DNA of 64,000 nt from Bretschneidera sinensis (Eukaryota; Streptophyta; Magnoliopsida; Brassicales; Akaniaceae), in NCBI GenBank assembly GCA_023935145.1, contig CM043700.1, positions 105,955,900 to 106,019,899 of the forward strand, read 5' to 3'. Below the pieces are notes generated by a model. It saw only the letters and a list, made by a program, of their open reading frames with translations, was not told the DNA's origin and searched no databases. A program made the position numbers and the translations under genes. Below, in pieces: positions 1-11,248 of the stretch (its first letter is position 1; each line of letters opens with the position of its first letter).

Positions 1-652
1 AGATGCTAGAGGAGGGCCAAGTTGCCACACTACCTCCCCCAAGCTGCGGCTCCCAGAAGCTTGAGAATGTGTGCCATGGCTCAAGCCACGGCCTGCCTTG
101 TTCTGGGCCGCGGCGCCAGGCACACTGATGCACACATGTTTCAACCTTTGAAATGGTTCGTGAGATATGTTCAAAATGCATAGGATTACTAAGGATTGAT
201 CAAGGGCCATGGTTGATTGGTCATCAAGATCTAAGGGTGGAGAATGAAACTCAAGATTGGTCAAGAAGTTGATGCACTATATAAAGGGTCACCTAGCTTC
301 AAAAGTCATAACATAACATAACAACATAACTTGTGATTAAAAGTGAGATCAATTATAAGAGTGCAAAGACACTAAACTCAAGAGAGATTATGTAGAGAGG
401 CTAGTTTTTTAGAAAGAAAGAGAGTATAATAGAAAGAGATTTAAGGGCTTGTAAGGGGAATTTTCTTGGGAAAATTCTAGGGTTAGTTCTTATCACTTTC
501 TTATTCTTCTTCTTCTTTTGTTCTTCAAGAACCTGTGAGTTCTTGGAAGGGTGTTGCTGATTGTAAAGAACTCCATTGATAAGATAGTGCAGAGGGCTCG
601 GAGGAGCTCACGAGGACGTAGGCACATTGTCGAACCTCGTCAACAAATTTCT
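1..652 (+). repeat. 5' LTR of Copia-1, first part (left end outside window)
   Basis: This matches the 3' LTR at 10,791-11,123 and 16,514-16,701 nearly base for base, apart from a few indels, so it is an LTR. By comparison with the 3' copy about 114 bp of its left end lie before base 1. It has a GC-rich block with repeated CCRYGG-type words (about 45-125), a TATA-like 'tatataaag' near 281 that probably marks the promoter, and a pyrimidine-rich stretch near 495-525. It is interrupted at 653-670 by LINE-1 and resumes at 6,255. The full LTR is estimated at about 0.9 kb. Confidence 0.85.
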
Positions 653-670
653 TGTGTTCTTTTCTTTCTT
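653..670. repeat. Target-site duplication of LINE-1 (copy 1)
   Basis: The 18-bp word 'tgtgttcttttctttctt' occurs here and again at 6,237-6,254, on either side of LINE-1. On the minus strand it reads as an A-rich target, as expected for L1 endonuclease nicking at TTTT/A-type sites. Confidence 0.9.
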
Positions 671-726
671 TTTTTTGATCTGTAAATAAAGCTTGTATAA
701 ATGATCAAAAATGTACAAAAATATCA

Positions 727-740
727 CTGGGCATACCCAG
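727..740 (-). other. Conserved 3'UTR stem-loop of LINE-1
   Basis: CTGGG/CCCAG stem with a 4-base loop close to the A-tail. The same hairpin is at 16,445-16,458 in LINE-2 with one loop base changed. A second similar hairpin sits at 825-838 in LINE-1 only. A conserved 3' stem-loop may be what the LINE RT recognises; that role is inference. Confidence 0.6.
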
Positions 741-879
741 GGGATTTACAATATAAGCATATACAAAATAAACCAAAGGCTTACACTAGAAGCCTAGAAG
801 CTGGCCTACAGCCTAACACATACTCTGGGCAGACCCAGGGGCAATAAGTGATGCCACATAGAAAGAAATACATTGGAGT

Positions 880-1632
880 TTACAACATAAGCCTTGTCTC
901 AGAGCAGGCATCATATACAATTTTATATATAACAAACTGGATCTTCTTCACTAGGCTAGCAAATAGGACAGCAGACTTGTCAAAGATTTTGGCATTTCTA
1001 GCCCTCCATAAGTTGTACACAGTGCTTGCTAAGGCTAACCTCTTGGCTATTGTTGGGGGGCCAGTACCTCTCACTTTAAGTGTCCACTTGATTGCACTCT
1101 CAATGGTAGTCATTTGTCTCCTGCAATCAAGTCATTTTCTAATAGAGTCCCAAGTTTCCTTGCTGATTCTATAAGAGAAGAAGAGGTGATCCCTGGTCTC
1201 TTCCTGCTCTAAACACAGAGGGCACAGCTTGTCAACTCCTTCTAGCTGGAGTTTGTCTTTAGTGAGTAATCTATTCTTGATGACCAGCCAGAGAATGAAT
1301 GAAAATTTAGGGGGGCAATGGCCATACCATACTAGGGAAGCCCAGCTGACCACATTGCCTTTCTGTCTGACTGCATTGTACACCTTTCTTATGCTCAGCT
1401 CATCTTGCTCCCTCCATCCCTGTAACCTGGTTCTGCCCTACTGTGATGAAAGGGGTTGACCATTCAGATCATCTCTGATTTCCATAATCCTTTTCCAAAG
1501 AAGGGAGTCATCCTTGCATGCCTTGATCTCCCATATGGATAGAGGTAGTAATGCTGAACCCATTAGATCCATAATGAATCCTTCTTCATATGAATGTTCC
1601 ACAGGACCCTTGTAAGGAGGGCCTTGTTCCAA
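880..1632 (-). pseudogene. LINE-1 ORF2 C-terminal part (zf-RVT-like)
   Basis: The minus-strand pieces 1,438-1,632, 1,132-1,383 and 880-1,113 are successive frames of the same ORF2 tail. The piece 1,132-1,383 has the plant LINE zinc-binding pattern, with 'CPLC' followed by H and Y/C ('HLFFSYRIS'; LINE-2 has 'HLFFSCRIN', so one zinc ligand is lost here). Tryptophan-rich text before it (VVSWASLVW) is typical of zf-RVT. Stops and frameshifts separate the pieces. Plus-strand reading frames across this stretch are shadows. Confidence 0.8.
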
Positions 1633-1817
1633 GATTTAAGGTCAACCAACCCTAAACTTCACTCAGCTTTTGGCCTACAGATATCAGCCCATGCAACCAA
1701 AGCCTTCCTTATGCCTGCATTCTTACCATTCTAAAGGAAGGTTCTACGCATCCTGATTATTTTTTCCAAAATATTACCAAGGATTGGGAATATTGCAAGC
1801 CAGAAGCACTCCACACC

Positions 1818-2930
1818 TTAAAGCACTGCTTTGATCAGTTCAGTTCTACCAGCATAAGAAAGGGAAGAACCAGCCCAAACATTGATGTACCCAGCAATTT
1901 TCTCAATGAGGGGGGAGTAATGTGTAGCATTCAACCTTGCAGAGGCAAGGGGAACCCCCAAGTATTTGAAAGGGAGACTGCCATCCTCTATACCTGTGCT
2001 TCTTCTGATTTCCATAAGCTCTTCAGGCTTGATCCCAGCATAGAATAAGTTTGATTTGGCCAGGCTAGCTTTCAGCCCTGAACACTCACTAAAGGTGTTG
2101 ACACACTTCATAAGCAGACCCACCGACTTAGCCTCCCCTCTAGCAAATAGGATGAGATCATCAGCAAAGGCCAAGTGGGTGATCTTGAGCTTGTCACACT
2201 TAGGATGGTATCTAAATCCCTCCCTTTCATTTAATCTCCCAAGTAGCCTTGATAAGTACTCCATTATCATGACAAAAAGGTATGGGGATAGAGGATCCCC
2301 TTGTCTAATTCCTCTTTTGCCTGCAAAGAACCCATGTAAACTGCCATTGATGGAAAGAGAGAATGTTGTTGTTGAGACACACTCCATGATCCAGGACCTA
2401 AATTTTACAGGGAACCCAAGCCCCTCAATGAGGCTGTTCAAAAAATCCCATTCAACGGTATCATATGCTTTTCTAAGGTCAATCTCGATCATGCACCTTA
2501 GAGAGATCCTTTTCCTACAATACTTCCTAAGCAATTCTTGGACCATGTAGATGTTTTCAGCCATACACCTGGCCTTAATGAAGGTAGCCTGAGCTGGATT
2601 GACAATATGGTTCAAACATGGAGCAAGCCTTGAGGCAAGAATCTTGGAGATGGTCTTGTAGATCACATTACAACAGACTATAGGCCTGAAGTTCTCCATT
2701 TTAGAAGCTTGTTTGTATTTAGGGATCAAGGCTAATATTTAGTGGTTGAATTGCTTAAGTAGTCTACCATTCTGAAAGAATTCTTGGATAGACTCAATGA
2801 TGTCTTTGTTAATAACCTCCCAAGCCTTCTTGAAAAATTTGGATGAGTAACCATCAGGGCCAAGGGACTTATCCTCCCCTATACTCCATAAAGCTTCCTT
2901 AATCTCTTCCTCAGTGACATCCTTAATCAA
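1818..2930 (-). pseudogene. LINE-1 ORF2 reverse transcriptase domain
   Basis: Two minus-strand pieces (2,739-2,930 and 1,818-2,729) make the non-LTR RT domain. Motifs in order: 'SLGPDGYSSKFFK', 'LIPKYKQA' (frame break near 2,730), 'CMIEIDLRKAYDTVEW' (first catalytic Asp), 'RGIRQGDPLSPYLF', and 'FADDLILFARG' with the catalytic Asp pair at about 2,156-2,167, then 'KYLGVPLASARL'. The catalytic residues are kept, but upstream stops and the break at 2,730 prevent a full-length product. Confidence 0.9.
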
Positions 2931-3188
2931 TGTCTCAGCTTAATTTTCTTGGATAATAGGACCTTCTCTAATAACCTCAATGTCAATTGGATTACTACTG
3001 GATGAGGAGCCCAAAAGGTCCTTGTAGAACTTAATAAATTCCTGAACTACTTCAGCTTCAGAGGTTGTCAATGTGCCATTAGAGGACATTACTGCAGCAA
3101 TATGGTTTTTACTAATCTTCCTTTTAACTAAGGCATGAAAGAATTTGGACCCTCTATCATTGTTAAGAAGGTATTTGCATTTAGCCTA

Positions 3189-4226
3189 TTAGGATAGGAA
3201 GCTCCTCTTAGCTTCTGCCAGCTGGAAAGCTTTCAGCTTCATACTTACCACCATGGTTTGTAGGTCAGAATCACTAGGATTGTCATGGAGCTCTTGTTGG
3301 AGACTAACCAGCTTGGTTGCAGCCTCAATGGCTCTCTCAGAGATGTGGCTAAAATGCTTCTCATTGAACTTCTTGAAGTGGGGTTTGAGACCTTTCAAGT
3401 GAGAACATAAGATGAACTGTTTAGTGCCTCCCACAGGATTACCCCAATGGGTTCTAATTATGTCCAGGAACTTGTTATGATCAGTCCACATGTTGAAGAA
3501 CTTGAACGATCTCCTACCCCCACAAGCTTCATCTATCAATCTTACCAGGCAAGGAGAATGGTCAGAAAGACACCTAGCTGGAAGGAAAGCAGCTTGAGCC
3601 CTATATCCATTTTGATACCAAACATTGTTAACCATTACTCTGTCCAATTTGCACCAAACTTTATTGTTTGACCAAGTAAACAAGCATCCAGTTGAACTGA
3701 CATCAGATAGTCCAGTCTCCCCACAACAATAAGTAGGGTCCTTAATCTCATAATCTGATACAAACAGCCCATTTTCTTTCTCATCAGTAGCAAACACATT
3801 ATTGAAATCACCCATTACAAGCCAAGGAGCAGCCAAGTCATAACTAAAATTACAAAGATTGTCCCATAAGGGTCTTCTTGCAACTATTGTATTCAAGCCA
3901 TAAACAAAACTAATTACAAAATTACATGAGGAAATTAAACATGAAACATTACAATGAATAACTTGAGAGCTAGCTTCTATGGAAGATAAACTGACATTAG
4001 AAGGGTCCCATAGTACCAAAATTCTGCCTGAGGGATGAGCAGAGAAGTTGTTGATCTGACTCCACATATTGAATTTGTTGCCCATGATTCTGTGCAGCTT
4101 ATCTTCATTCAATTTACATTCCAAAATCCCTATTACATCTACTTTGTTGCTTTTCATGAAGTGTACCACCCCATTGTGTTTCAAGGGCTTATGAAAGCCC
4201 CTGATGTTCCAGCATGCTACAATCAT
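3189..4226 (-). pseudogene. LINE-1 ORF2 endonuclease (APE-type) domain
   Basis: 345 codons starting at the ATG at 4,224-4,226. The start 'MIVACWNIRGF' is the plant L1 apurinic-endonuclease opening with the Asn of 'WNIRG'. 'ILECK' holds the expected catalytic Glu, 'GDFNNV' the Asp/Asn pair, and 'LSDHSPCL' the terminal SDH catalytic triad. The frame ends at tandem stops directly after 'RSFLS', before the RT domain, and LINE-2 has stops at exactly the same place. In an active L1 this would continue into RT. The domain itself looks intact. Confidence 0.9.
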
Positions 4227-4261
4227 TGAATAGATAGGGGGGCTGTCCCCCCCTTCCTATT
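4227..4261 (-). other. Inter-ORF spacer with strong G:C hairpin in LINE-1
   Basis: Between the ORF1 stop (4,262-4,264) and the ORF2 ATG lie about 35 bp including six G (4,237-4,242), loop CTGT and seven C (4,247-4,253). In LINE-2 this spacer is absent and the two ORFs overlap by four bases (ATGA). The flanking 'caatga' is present on both sides of the spacer, as if duplicated. It is either an insertion in LINE-1 or a deletion in LINE-2. Confidence 0.7.
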
Positions 4262-6089
4262 TCATTGTGGTTTTTTCAAGTCTGATCTTCCTTTCTTTTT
4301 ATTTACTAACTGAAATCCACTCCCGTGCACACCTAGAGTCTTTTTAAGGGTACCTTGTGGGACTTGGGAAGACTTTTTCTTTGCTGGCTGGGCTATGGCA
4401 GGAACTGTACTTGGAGCACTGTTCACCCCAGCTTCCTTTCTACTAGGGTCAGAGGGGTGGGAGGTCCTTAGTCCACCAACTTGATGGATTGGAGGTTGAG
4501 GAGGCTCCTGATCCCCTACCATCCTAGTTTCTTTAAGACCAGGCTCCTCTCTACCTGGATCATTTTCTAAGAGATTTGAATCTCCAGTCTCATAGGTTGT
4601 TCTTTCTCTGACTGAAGGGCTCAAGCTTGGCCTATCCTTCAATATCTCAGTGTTCTGGATGTTCACCCCTTTTTCCTGCTCCATAGGATCTTTAGGTCCT
4701 TCCTGACTCACTGATTCTTTCCCCTTTCCATTAGGCTTTCTCCCCTTATTTGTGTTCACTCTATGGTTACAAGAGTGGAGGTCATGGCCTAGGACCTTAC
4801 ACTTGTGACAGAATTTAGGTAGGTTTTCATATAATATCCTTTGTTCAAAAGAGTCCCCATTTGGGAAACTAATAGGCACTAAAAATTTAATTTCCTTTGC
4901 TACATCAATCTCCACAAGTAGCCTAGCATATAATATTCTTTCTTTGGTATTAGTGAACTGGTCAGCATATAAGGGCTTGCCAATCTTAGTGCCTAACTTA
5001 CTTAGGCAGTTGGCTGTCCACAATTCAAGGGGCAATCCCTTCAATTGAATCCATAAAGGAATAGTACTGATTTCTTCATTACCAAAGTGGAAAAATTTAG
5101 GCATGGAATAATAGGGGTCTACTATATACTTGATAGGGCCCTTCATGCAAGAAATTCATACTAGCTTCTGTATTCTCAAACTTAAACATAATCCAACCAC
5201 TATCATGGAATTGGGTTAGGACTTTTACCTTCCATGAGTCAGTAAGCATCTTCAATGCAGCTCTCCCTGGAAATCTTCCAGCAAAGTACCCAACCAAGCA
5301 GAAAGGGTGGTCTCCAAACACCTCCCCAATGTCTTCCTCTATGACACAGACAGTATCCCCCTCACTTTCAATACTTGAGAGAGGAAGGCCCTTGCTTTGT
5401 TTCCTATTGTCAGCAAACAAGCTAACCCAGGGAGCTTTCATGTCCTCCTTCTGAGGAGCATTGCCATTGTTGTTAGTCTTAGATTTCTCCTGAGCTCCTG
5501 TTGAAGCTTCCTGCCTCAGGGGAGCCCCATTGGGTGAAGGACCAGTAGGGAGGGTCCTCTTCTTCAAGGGAGATAGAGGAATAGACCCTTTTCTTGCCTC
5601 TTCCTCTCCAGGCCTAGCTACTACTGGTCCTCCATGAACAGTAGCTTCACAGTTGGGATCATCTTCTTCACTAGAAGAGTAGAAATCTTCTTGAACTGAG
5701 TTATCTTCACTGTCCTCAGAGGAGCTTAGGATATCTTCCTCATTAGTCTGGGACTCTTCCTGCATTGCTTACTATGCTTCTTTTCCCTTAACTTGGATTT
5801 GGGTACTGTTCACCATTGAAGCTCTGAACAAGCTTCCTTCATTGCCCGAGGCAGAGCCTTCCACTTCAGGCCTCCTAGGCTTAGACACTTCCTCTCCTAG
5901 GGAGCAGGAAGAGCTTTCTGATTCTTTGCTTGAAGTTCTAGCTCCATGCTTACTGAAACTTACAGGAACTTCTTTTCGCGACAAAGTTATTGTAGCATCT
6001 TTGTATTTGAAGTGATTCTGGACATACTCCAGATCATTCTGCTCTTGGACTGAAAAGGAAAGCTTTTTGGAGGGTTTCTTCATACCCAT
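4262..6089 (-). pseudogene. LINE-1 ORF1 (DUF4283 plus CCHC zinc knuckle)
   Basis: Start ATG at 6,087-6,089 ('MGMKKPSKK'). The frame 6,089-5,097 is interrupted by stops at 5,769-5,774. A ~5-bp deletion near 5,105 (by comparison with LINE-2 at 12,230) shifts it into the frame ending at 4,262. Order: Ser/Glu-rich acidic N-terminus, DUF4283-like RNA-binding domain ('LVGYFAGRFPGRAALK' to 'PLWIQLKGLPLELW'), then CX2CX4HX4C knuckle 'CHKCKVLGHDLHSC' at about 4,770-4,812, then a basic Pro/Lys-rich tail. It would coat element RNA; this copy is broken. Confidence 0.88.
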
Positions 6090-6236
6090 GATAAGTCTGG
6101 CAGTGATTTGAGCTCAGAGCACAGAGGTGGAGGGGGAGAGAGGGGCAGGAAACCATGGACAAGCTACTGTAGCAGTAGAGAGCTTCTCTCTCTAGCTTGC
6201 CCGTAATGACGACTACTGAGAGCTCTTTCTTGATTC

Positions 6237-6254
6237 TGTGTTCTTTTCTTTCTT
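6237..6254. repeat. Target-site duplication of LINE-1 (copy 2)
   Basis: Exact repeat of 653-670, marking the 5' end of LINE-1 and the return of Copia-1 LTR sequence. Confidence 0.9.
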
Positions 6255-6356
6255 GCTTTGATTGGTTGTTGTCTCTTTTCTTTTCTTTATACAAGTCACT
6301 CTAGACTTGGGTGTTTACAAGATCACCTCCTGGGCATCATCTAAGGTGGTTTCCCA
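6255..6356 (+). repeat. 5' LTR of Copia-1, terminal part
   Basis: Continuation of the 5' LTR after LINE-1. It ends in 'tttccca', giving a CA terminus just before the primer site. The corresponding part of the 3' LTR has been lost, so this end is placed by the position of the primer site, not by alignment. Confidence 0.6.
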
Positions 6357-6360
6357 ATAG

Positions 6361-6374
6361 TAGTATCAAAGCTT
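6361..6374 (+). promoter_or_regulatory. Degenerate primer-binding site of Copia-1
   Basis: 'tagtatcaaagctt' differs at two positions from the usual plant Copia initiator-Met-tRNA complement (TGGTATCAGAGC...). Both are G to A changes, consistent with decay of methylated cytosines on the other strand. A second partial match, 'gggtatcagagc', follows at about 6,383-6,394. Confidence 0.55.
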
Positions 6375-6583
6375 GCATAGCTGGGTATCAGAGCAAGAAC
6401 AGAAGGTATCGGAGCAAGACTCCAAGAATCAAAGAACAAACTTCTTGGGTGATTCAAGAACAGAGTAAAGATCAAGATCAGATCGTGTTCTTGAGGGTGA
6501 TTCAAGAACGGTGTTGAGATCAATCTTCGATTGTGTTCTTGAGGTTTAGAAGAAGTTGGAAAGCATTTGTGGGTGCTGCACAA

Positions 6584-7466
6584 ATGCAGGATCATCTTCA
6601 CAAGATGGGTTCAAATTTTGTTGTTGAGAAGTTTGATGGAAAGTGAGATTTTTCCCTGTGGAAGCGAAAGATCAAGGCTGTTCTTATGCAATAGAAGGTG
6701 GACTTGGCTATTAGAGAAGATGATGCTTTTCCAGCAAGTATCACTGAGGACCAGCAGATTGAGATGAAGAAGATGGTATACAACACCATCTTCCTACACA
6801 TGTCAGATAGTGTCACAAGAGAGTGCGGAGACTCGGAAGATCCTGCTATCATATGGAAGAAACTAGATGAGTTGTTTCTTACCAAAACTCTCCCTAACAA
6901 GATTTATCTTCTTAAAAGAATCTTTGCTTTTAAAATGGATCCTAATAAAGAGTTGCAAGATAATCTTGATGTCTTTAATAAACTAGTTCAAGATTTGGCT
7001 AGTTGTAGTATTAAATTCCCGGATAAACAATTGGTTGTTATGTTATTAAATTATCTTACTGATTGTTTTGATTGTTTAATTTATGCAATTGAATATGGAA
7101 GAGATACTAACCAAAGAAATTATGGTCAATGCTATAAGGGCTCATGATTTCAAAGCCAATAGTAGGGAGGCATAAAGTGGGGAAGGGCTATTCGTAAGAG
7201 GAAGGCCAGCAACTCAGAATGGCAGTAGCATTCATGGAAACTACCGGGAGAAATCAAGAGGTAAAGGGCAGAGCCATTGGAGATCACATTCCAAACCGAA
7301 GTTTGGAGGAAGGCGATGCTTCTACTGCAACAAGGAGGGTCACTTCAAGAAAGATTGCAAGAAGACGTTGTGGGATGAGAGAGGGAGAAGCCATACCAAT
7401 AATGGAGAGGCTTCGGTTGCCAAAGGAGAACATCAAGATGATGTTCTTGTTGTGTGTTCAAATGTG
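6584..7466 (+). pseudogene. Copia-1 gag with CCHC zinc knuckle
   Basis: The frame opens at ATG 6,584 ('MQDHLHKMGSNF'). Two nonsense codons (about 6,644 TGA, expected Trp; about 6,692 TAG, expected Gln) precede the longest open part, 6,698-7,147. 'WKKLDELFLTKTL' and 'LQDNLDVFNKLVQDL' fit the Copia gag (UBN2-type) fold. A frame change occurs near 7,147. In another frame the knuckle CFYCNKEGHFKKDC (CX2CX4HX4C) is encoded at 7,317-7,358. The product would be the nucleocapsid/capsid protein of virus-like particles. Confidence 0.85.
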
Positions 7467-7628
7467 AGCAGGAGGCAAGGCAGTGAGAAATAGATTCTAG
7501 ATTCCGGGTGCACTTATCACATGTGCCCTCACAAGGAATGGTTCTAGAATTTCAAGGAGATCAATGATGGAAGGGTTTTCTTGGGGAATAACAATTCTTG
7601 CCAAGTGAGCTAGATAAGAGACATCCAG
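7467..7628 (+). pseudogene. Copia-1 protease remnant
   Basis: A stop at 7,491-7,493 is followed in frame by 'ILDSGCTYHMCP', the Copia aspartic protease active site (Asp codon at 7,500-7,502). More stops follow, near 7,546 and 7,611. The active-site motif is kept, but the frame is not open. Confidence 0.8.
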
Positions 7629-8709
7629 TTGAGGATGTTTGATGGAGTCATAAGGTTGCTGCAAAATGTAAGGTATCTCCTAGATTTGAGGAGGAATTTG
7701 ATCTCATTGGGCCAGCTGGATTCCATGGGGTATACATACAAAGCTGAGAGAGGAAAGATCAAGGTAACCAAGGGTTCTTTGATAGTGATCAAAGCAGCAA
7801 TCAAAGATGGACTTTATGAGATGATCGGAGAGACAGAAATCAAGGATCAAGTAACAAGTTTTATGGCTGAGATGGATAAGGCAGCACTTTGGCATAATCG
7901 CTTGGGATATATGAGCGAAAAAGGGCTACAAGTTCTCAGCAAGGATGGTATACTCGGTGGTGACAAAGTAGAGAAACTGGATTTCTATGAGAGTTGCATT
8001 CTTCGAAAGCAACATCGGGTCAGCTTCAACACCGGAGTACACAAGTCTAAAGGGATTCTTGACTACATCCATGTGGATCTTTGGGGACTAGCAAAGACAC
8101 CAACATAGGGAGGTAATCGTTACTTTCTGTCTTTAATTGATGATTATTCAAGAATGGTTTGGGTTTATTTGCTTAAAAATAAATCGGATGCTTTGAATAA
8201 ATTTCTGGTGTGGAAAAAGTTGTTGGAGACTTAAATGAGCAGGCTAGTTAAGGTATTAAGAACTGATAATGGCTTAGAATTTTTTTTAATAAGGATTTTG
8301 ATAAATTCTGTGAATTAAATGGCATTCTAAGACATAGAACGGTTGTGAAAACCCCTCAGCAAAATGGAGTTACTGAGAGGATGAATAGAACCCTTATGGA
8401 AAAGGTTAGGTGCATGTTAATAGGATCTGGTTTACCAAAATATTTTGGGGAGAAGCTGTGTCTACAGCTGCATACTTGGTTAATAGATCACCGTCTAGAG
8501 CTTTAGAGCTTAAGACACCCATGGAGATGTGGAGTGGGAAACCCCCTAAGTTGAGCAACCTTAGGACTTTTGGGTGTGCTGCATATGCACATCAAAAGGA
8601 TGATAAACTTAACCCAAGGTCTAGAAAATGTGTGTTTCTAGGGTATGGTGATGGGGTTAAGGGGTATAGGTTGTGGCCAACCAAAAGGAATGAAACTCAT
8701 AATAAGTAA
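7629..8709 (+). pseudogene. Copia-1 GAG-pre-integrase and integrase core
   Basis: 7,629-8,108 is open: the pre-integrase region 'ALWHNRLGYMSEKGL' shows the first His, but the second HHCC His is Tyr and the first Cys of the CX2C pair is Tyr ('DFYESC'), so the zinc site is lost. The integrase core follows: Asp at 8,076-8,078 ('HVDLWG'), a TAG at 8,106, 'FLSLIDDYSRMVWVY', Asp at 8,265-8,267 ('RTDNG') and Glu at 8,375-8,377 ('GVTERMNRTL'). All three DDE residues remain. Open text then runs 8,410-8,709 ('AAYLVNRSPSRALELKTPMEMW'). Disabled by stops near 8,106 and 8,232 and by frameshifts. Confidence 0.85.
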
Positions 8710-8971
8710 GGATGTTATTTTAAATGAATTGTTATTTCTCTACTTGGAGACTAACCCTACAGGGGCTAGTGAGCAAACCAGTCTGAAATTTGTACAGTAT
8801 CGCATCAAGGAGAATTCGGTTTAGGTAAAGCAAGGAAGACAATAGGGTTCGGACCAGGTAGAGCCCATTGATGAAGGCCAAGCTCAAGAAACTCAAGAGG
8901 AGGCTAAACTGGAAGGAGTTTATGTAGCAAGTTAAAATGACTACCAACTCACAAAGGACCAGGAAAGGAGA

Positions 8972-9728
8972 GTGGTTAGACCACCTTTAAGATGTAGGTT
9001 TGCGGATGCTAATGTAGCAGCTCTTTGGAAAGAAGGAAGGATGGTTAAACCAAAAACTTACATGGATGCAATGGAGTGTAAGGATTCGTCAAAGTGGCAA
9101 CTAGCTATGGAGGAAGAACAACTCTTAGGTATTGGTGCCCAAACCAGAAAAACAGATAGTTGTGGATTGTAGATGGATCTACAAGATCAAAGAAGGGAAC
9201 ACTCCAAGGGTTGAAGTCCAGTATAAAGCTAGGCTGGTGGCAAAGGGGTTCACACAAAGAGAAGGCATAGATTTCACCAAAATATTCTCACTGGTTGTGA
9301 TGTACAAGACAATCAGGATAGTGTTAGCATTGGTGGTCCAATTCAATTGGGAAATCGAGCAAATTGATGTGAAGACAGTGTTCTTTCATGGAGAGCTTGA
9401 TGAGACCATTTACATGAGGCAGCCCGAAGGCTATGAGGAAGGAAGGCAGGGAGATTTGGTGTACCAACTGAAGAAATCTCTATATGGCCTGAAGCAATCA
9501 CCTCGGCAATGGCTCAAGAGGTTCGATTCCTTTGTAACCAGCCTGGGTTTCATGAGGAGCTACTATGATTCGTGCTTATATTACAAGGGGCATAAGGTGA
9601 AGGAAGTGGTGATCATCCTGATCTATGTTGATGATATGTTACTGGTTGGGAGCAGCATGGAGAGGATAAGAAAACTGAAGACTCAACTCGGTGAGGTATT
9701 TGAGATGAAGGATCTTGGCCATGCATAG
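8972..9728 (+). pseudogene. Copia-1 reverse transcriptase
   Basis: The piece 8,972-9,172 and the overlapping piece 9,132-9,728 are in different frames (frameshift near 9,140). Motifs: 'CRWIYKIKEG', 'QYKARLVAKGFTQREGIDF', 'EIEQIDVKTVFFHGELDETIYM' (first catalytic Asp), 'KKSLYGLKQSPRQWL' and 'LIYVDDMLLVG' with the YVDD box at 9,624-9,635. It ends at a TAG after 'EMKDLGHA'. Catalytic residues are intact. Confidence 0.9.
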
Positions 9729-9740
9729 AAGATCCTTGGG

Positions 9741-10560
9741 ATGTGTATCATCCGGGAAAGGGAGAGAAACAGATTGAAGATTTCTCAAGCTCTCTACATA
9801 GAGAAGATGATATCTAAGTTCTCTATGAAAGATAGCAAACCAGTGAAGGTTCTTTTTGCTAGTTATTTCAAGTTTTCCAGCGATCAAAGTCTAAGATCGA
9901 ATGAGGAGAAGAAGGAAATGGAAAAGGTCCCCTACTCTAGTGCGATCGGTTCTGTAATGTTCACCATGGTAAGCACTAGACCTGATATTGCTCATGCAAT
10001 AAGTGTCCTCAGTAGGTTTATGAGTAATCTCAGAAAGGAGCATTGGCTTGGGATGAAGTGGTTGCTGAAGTACTTGAAAGGAAGCCCAGATGTGGGGCTA
10101 GTTTATAAGAAGAGGGGTAAGTTCATCTGCCTTGAGGGTTATGCTGATTCAGACTATGGAGCAGACCGGGATAAAAAGAGATCGATTACTTCCTACTTCT
10201 TCAACTTAAACGGATGTTGTGTAAGTTGGAAGACTCAATTGCAGCCGATGGTAGCACTCTCAACAATCGAGGCTAAGTACATAGCAGCTACGGAAGCTAT
10301 TAAGTAGGCTATATGGTGCAAAGGGTTATTGGAAGAGTTGAAGGTACTAGAGGAACAGGTTATGGTGTATTTGGATAGCCAAAGTGCATTGCACTTATGA
10401 AAGAATCTGGTGTTCCATGAGAGGACAAAGCACATGGATGTTCGGTACCATTTCATTCGGGAAAATGTTATGAAATGATGCATCCATGTGGACAAGGTGG
10501 CCATAGAAAAAAAACCCTGCGGATTTAGGTACTAAAGTTTTACCTCTAAGTAAGTTCAAT
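9741..10560 (+). pseudogene. Copia-1 RT thumb and RNase H
   Basis: The open stretch 9,741-10,307 continues in frame after the TAG at 9,726. 'PYSSAIGSVMFTMVSTRPDIAHA' is the RT connection. 'YADSDYGADRDKKRSITSY' and 'ALSTIEAKYIAATEA' carry the RNase H Asp and Glu residues. After a stop at 10,305 the same frame reads on ('VYLDSQSALHL') through further stops near 10,398 and 10,477 to about 10,560. Confidence 0.85.
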
Positions 10561-10664
10561 TATTGCCTTGGACTTCTTAGGATTGGAGTCGGTTGATATG
10601 ATGACTCAAGATGAGCTTGGATACTGAGTTCTCTATACAATGGGTTCTGTTTAAATGCTTAGAC

Positions 10665-10676
10665 AAAGGTAGAGAT
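10665..10676 (+). promoter_or_regulatory. Polypurine tract of Copia-1
   Basis: 'aaaggtagagat' stands immediately before the LTR start 'tgttggag', the place where plus-strand DNA synthesis is primed. Confidence 0.7.
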
Positions 10677-11123
10677 TGTTGGAGTTTGTCTAAGACTTAA
10701 ACGGAAGAAGAAGCATGAAGGTCAGCAAGGAGTGCGCACCAGGTCAGGCCGTGGCCCAGCCTTGTCCAGGCCACGGTGCACAGTAAGGGAAGATGCTGGA
10801 GGAGGGCCAAGCCGCAGCACCCAGAAGCTTGAAAATGTGTGCCCTGGCTCAGGCCGCAACCTGCCATGTTCTGGGCCGCGGTGCCAGGCACACTGATGCA
10901 CACATGTTTTAGCCTTTGAAATGGTTCATGAGACATGCTCAAAATGCATAGGATCACTAAGGATTGATCAAGGGCCATGGTTGATTGGTCATCAAGATCT
11001 AAGGGTGGAGAATGACACTCAAGATTGGTTAAGAAGTTGGTGCACTATATAAAGGGTCACCTAGCTTCAAAAGTTAAAACATAACATAACAATATAACTT
11101 GTGATTAAAAGTGAGATCAATTG
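10677..11123 (+). repeat. 3' LTR of Copia-1, first part
   Basis: Begins 'tgttggagtttgtc' after the purine tract. It matches 1-350 from 10,791 on but lacks about 22 bp present in the 5' LTR near position 22-45. It contains GC-rich words such as gccgtggc/gccacggt at 10,745-10,885 and a TATA-like 'tatataaag' near 11,045. It is interrupted at 11,107-11,123 by LINE-2 and resumes at 16,514. Confidence 0.88.
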
Positions 11124-11248
11124 ACAGTCAGTCCCGGGCAAGTTAGAGAGAGAAGCTCTCAACGACTACAGTAACTTGTCCATGGTTTCCCGCTCTTCTC
11201 TCTTCCTCATCCCCTTCTCTCTGCATCAAAACAACTGCTCTCTCTTGC

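Larger units (their letters stand above)
671..6236 (-). mobile_element. LINE-1: near full-length plant L1 retrotransposon
   Basis: About 5.57 kb on the minus strand: a short A-tail (T run on +, 671-676), 3'UTR with hairpins, ORF2 (endonuclease, RT, zinc-binding tail), ORF1 (DUF4283-like domain plus CCHC knuckle) and a 5'UTR that matches LINE-2. It is bounded by an 18-bp TSD. Several nonsense codons and frameshifts break both ORFs. LINE-2 at 11,124-16,513 is a second copy of the same family, which allows each break to be read by comparison. Confidence 0.93.

Noticed and set aside
848..2550. Plus-strand open frames at 848-1,174, 1,229-1,459 and 2,056-2,550
   Set aside because: They lie antisense to LINE-1 ORF2, have no family wording, and mirror the RT and zf-RVT frames.
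7219..7467. 82-codon plus-strand frame as a separate gene
   Set aside because: It overlaps the Copia-1 zinc-knuckle region in the wrong frame; the knuckle is read in a neighbouring frame.
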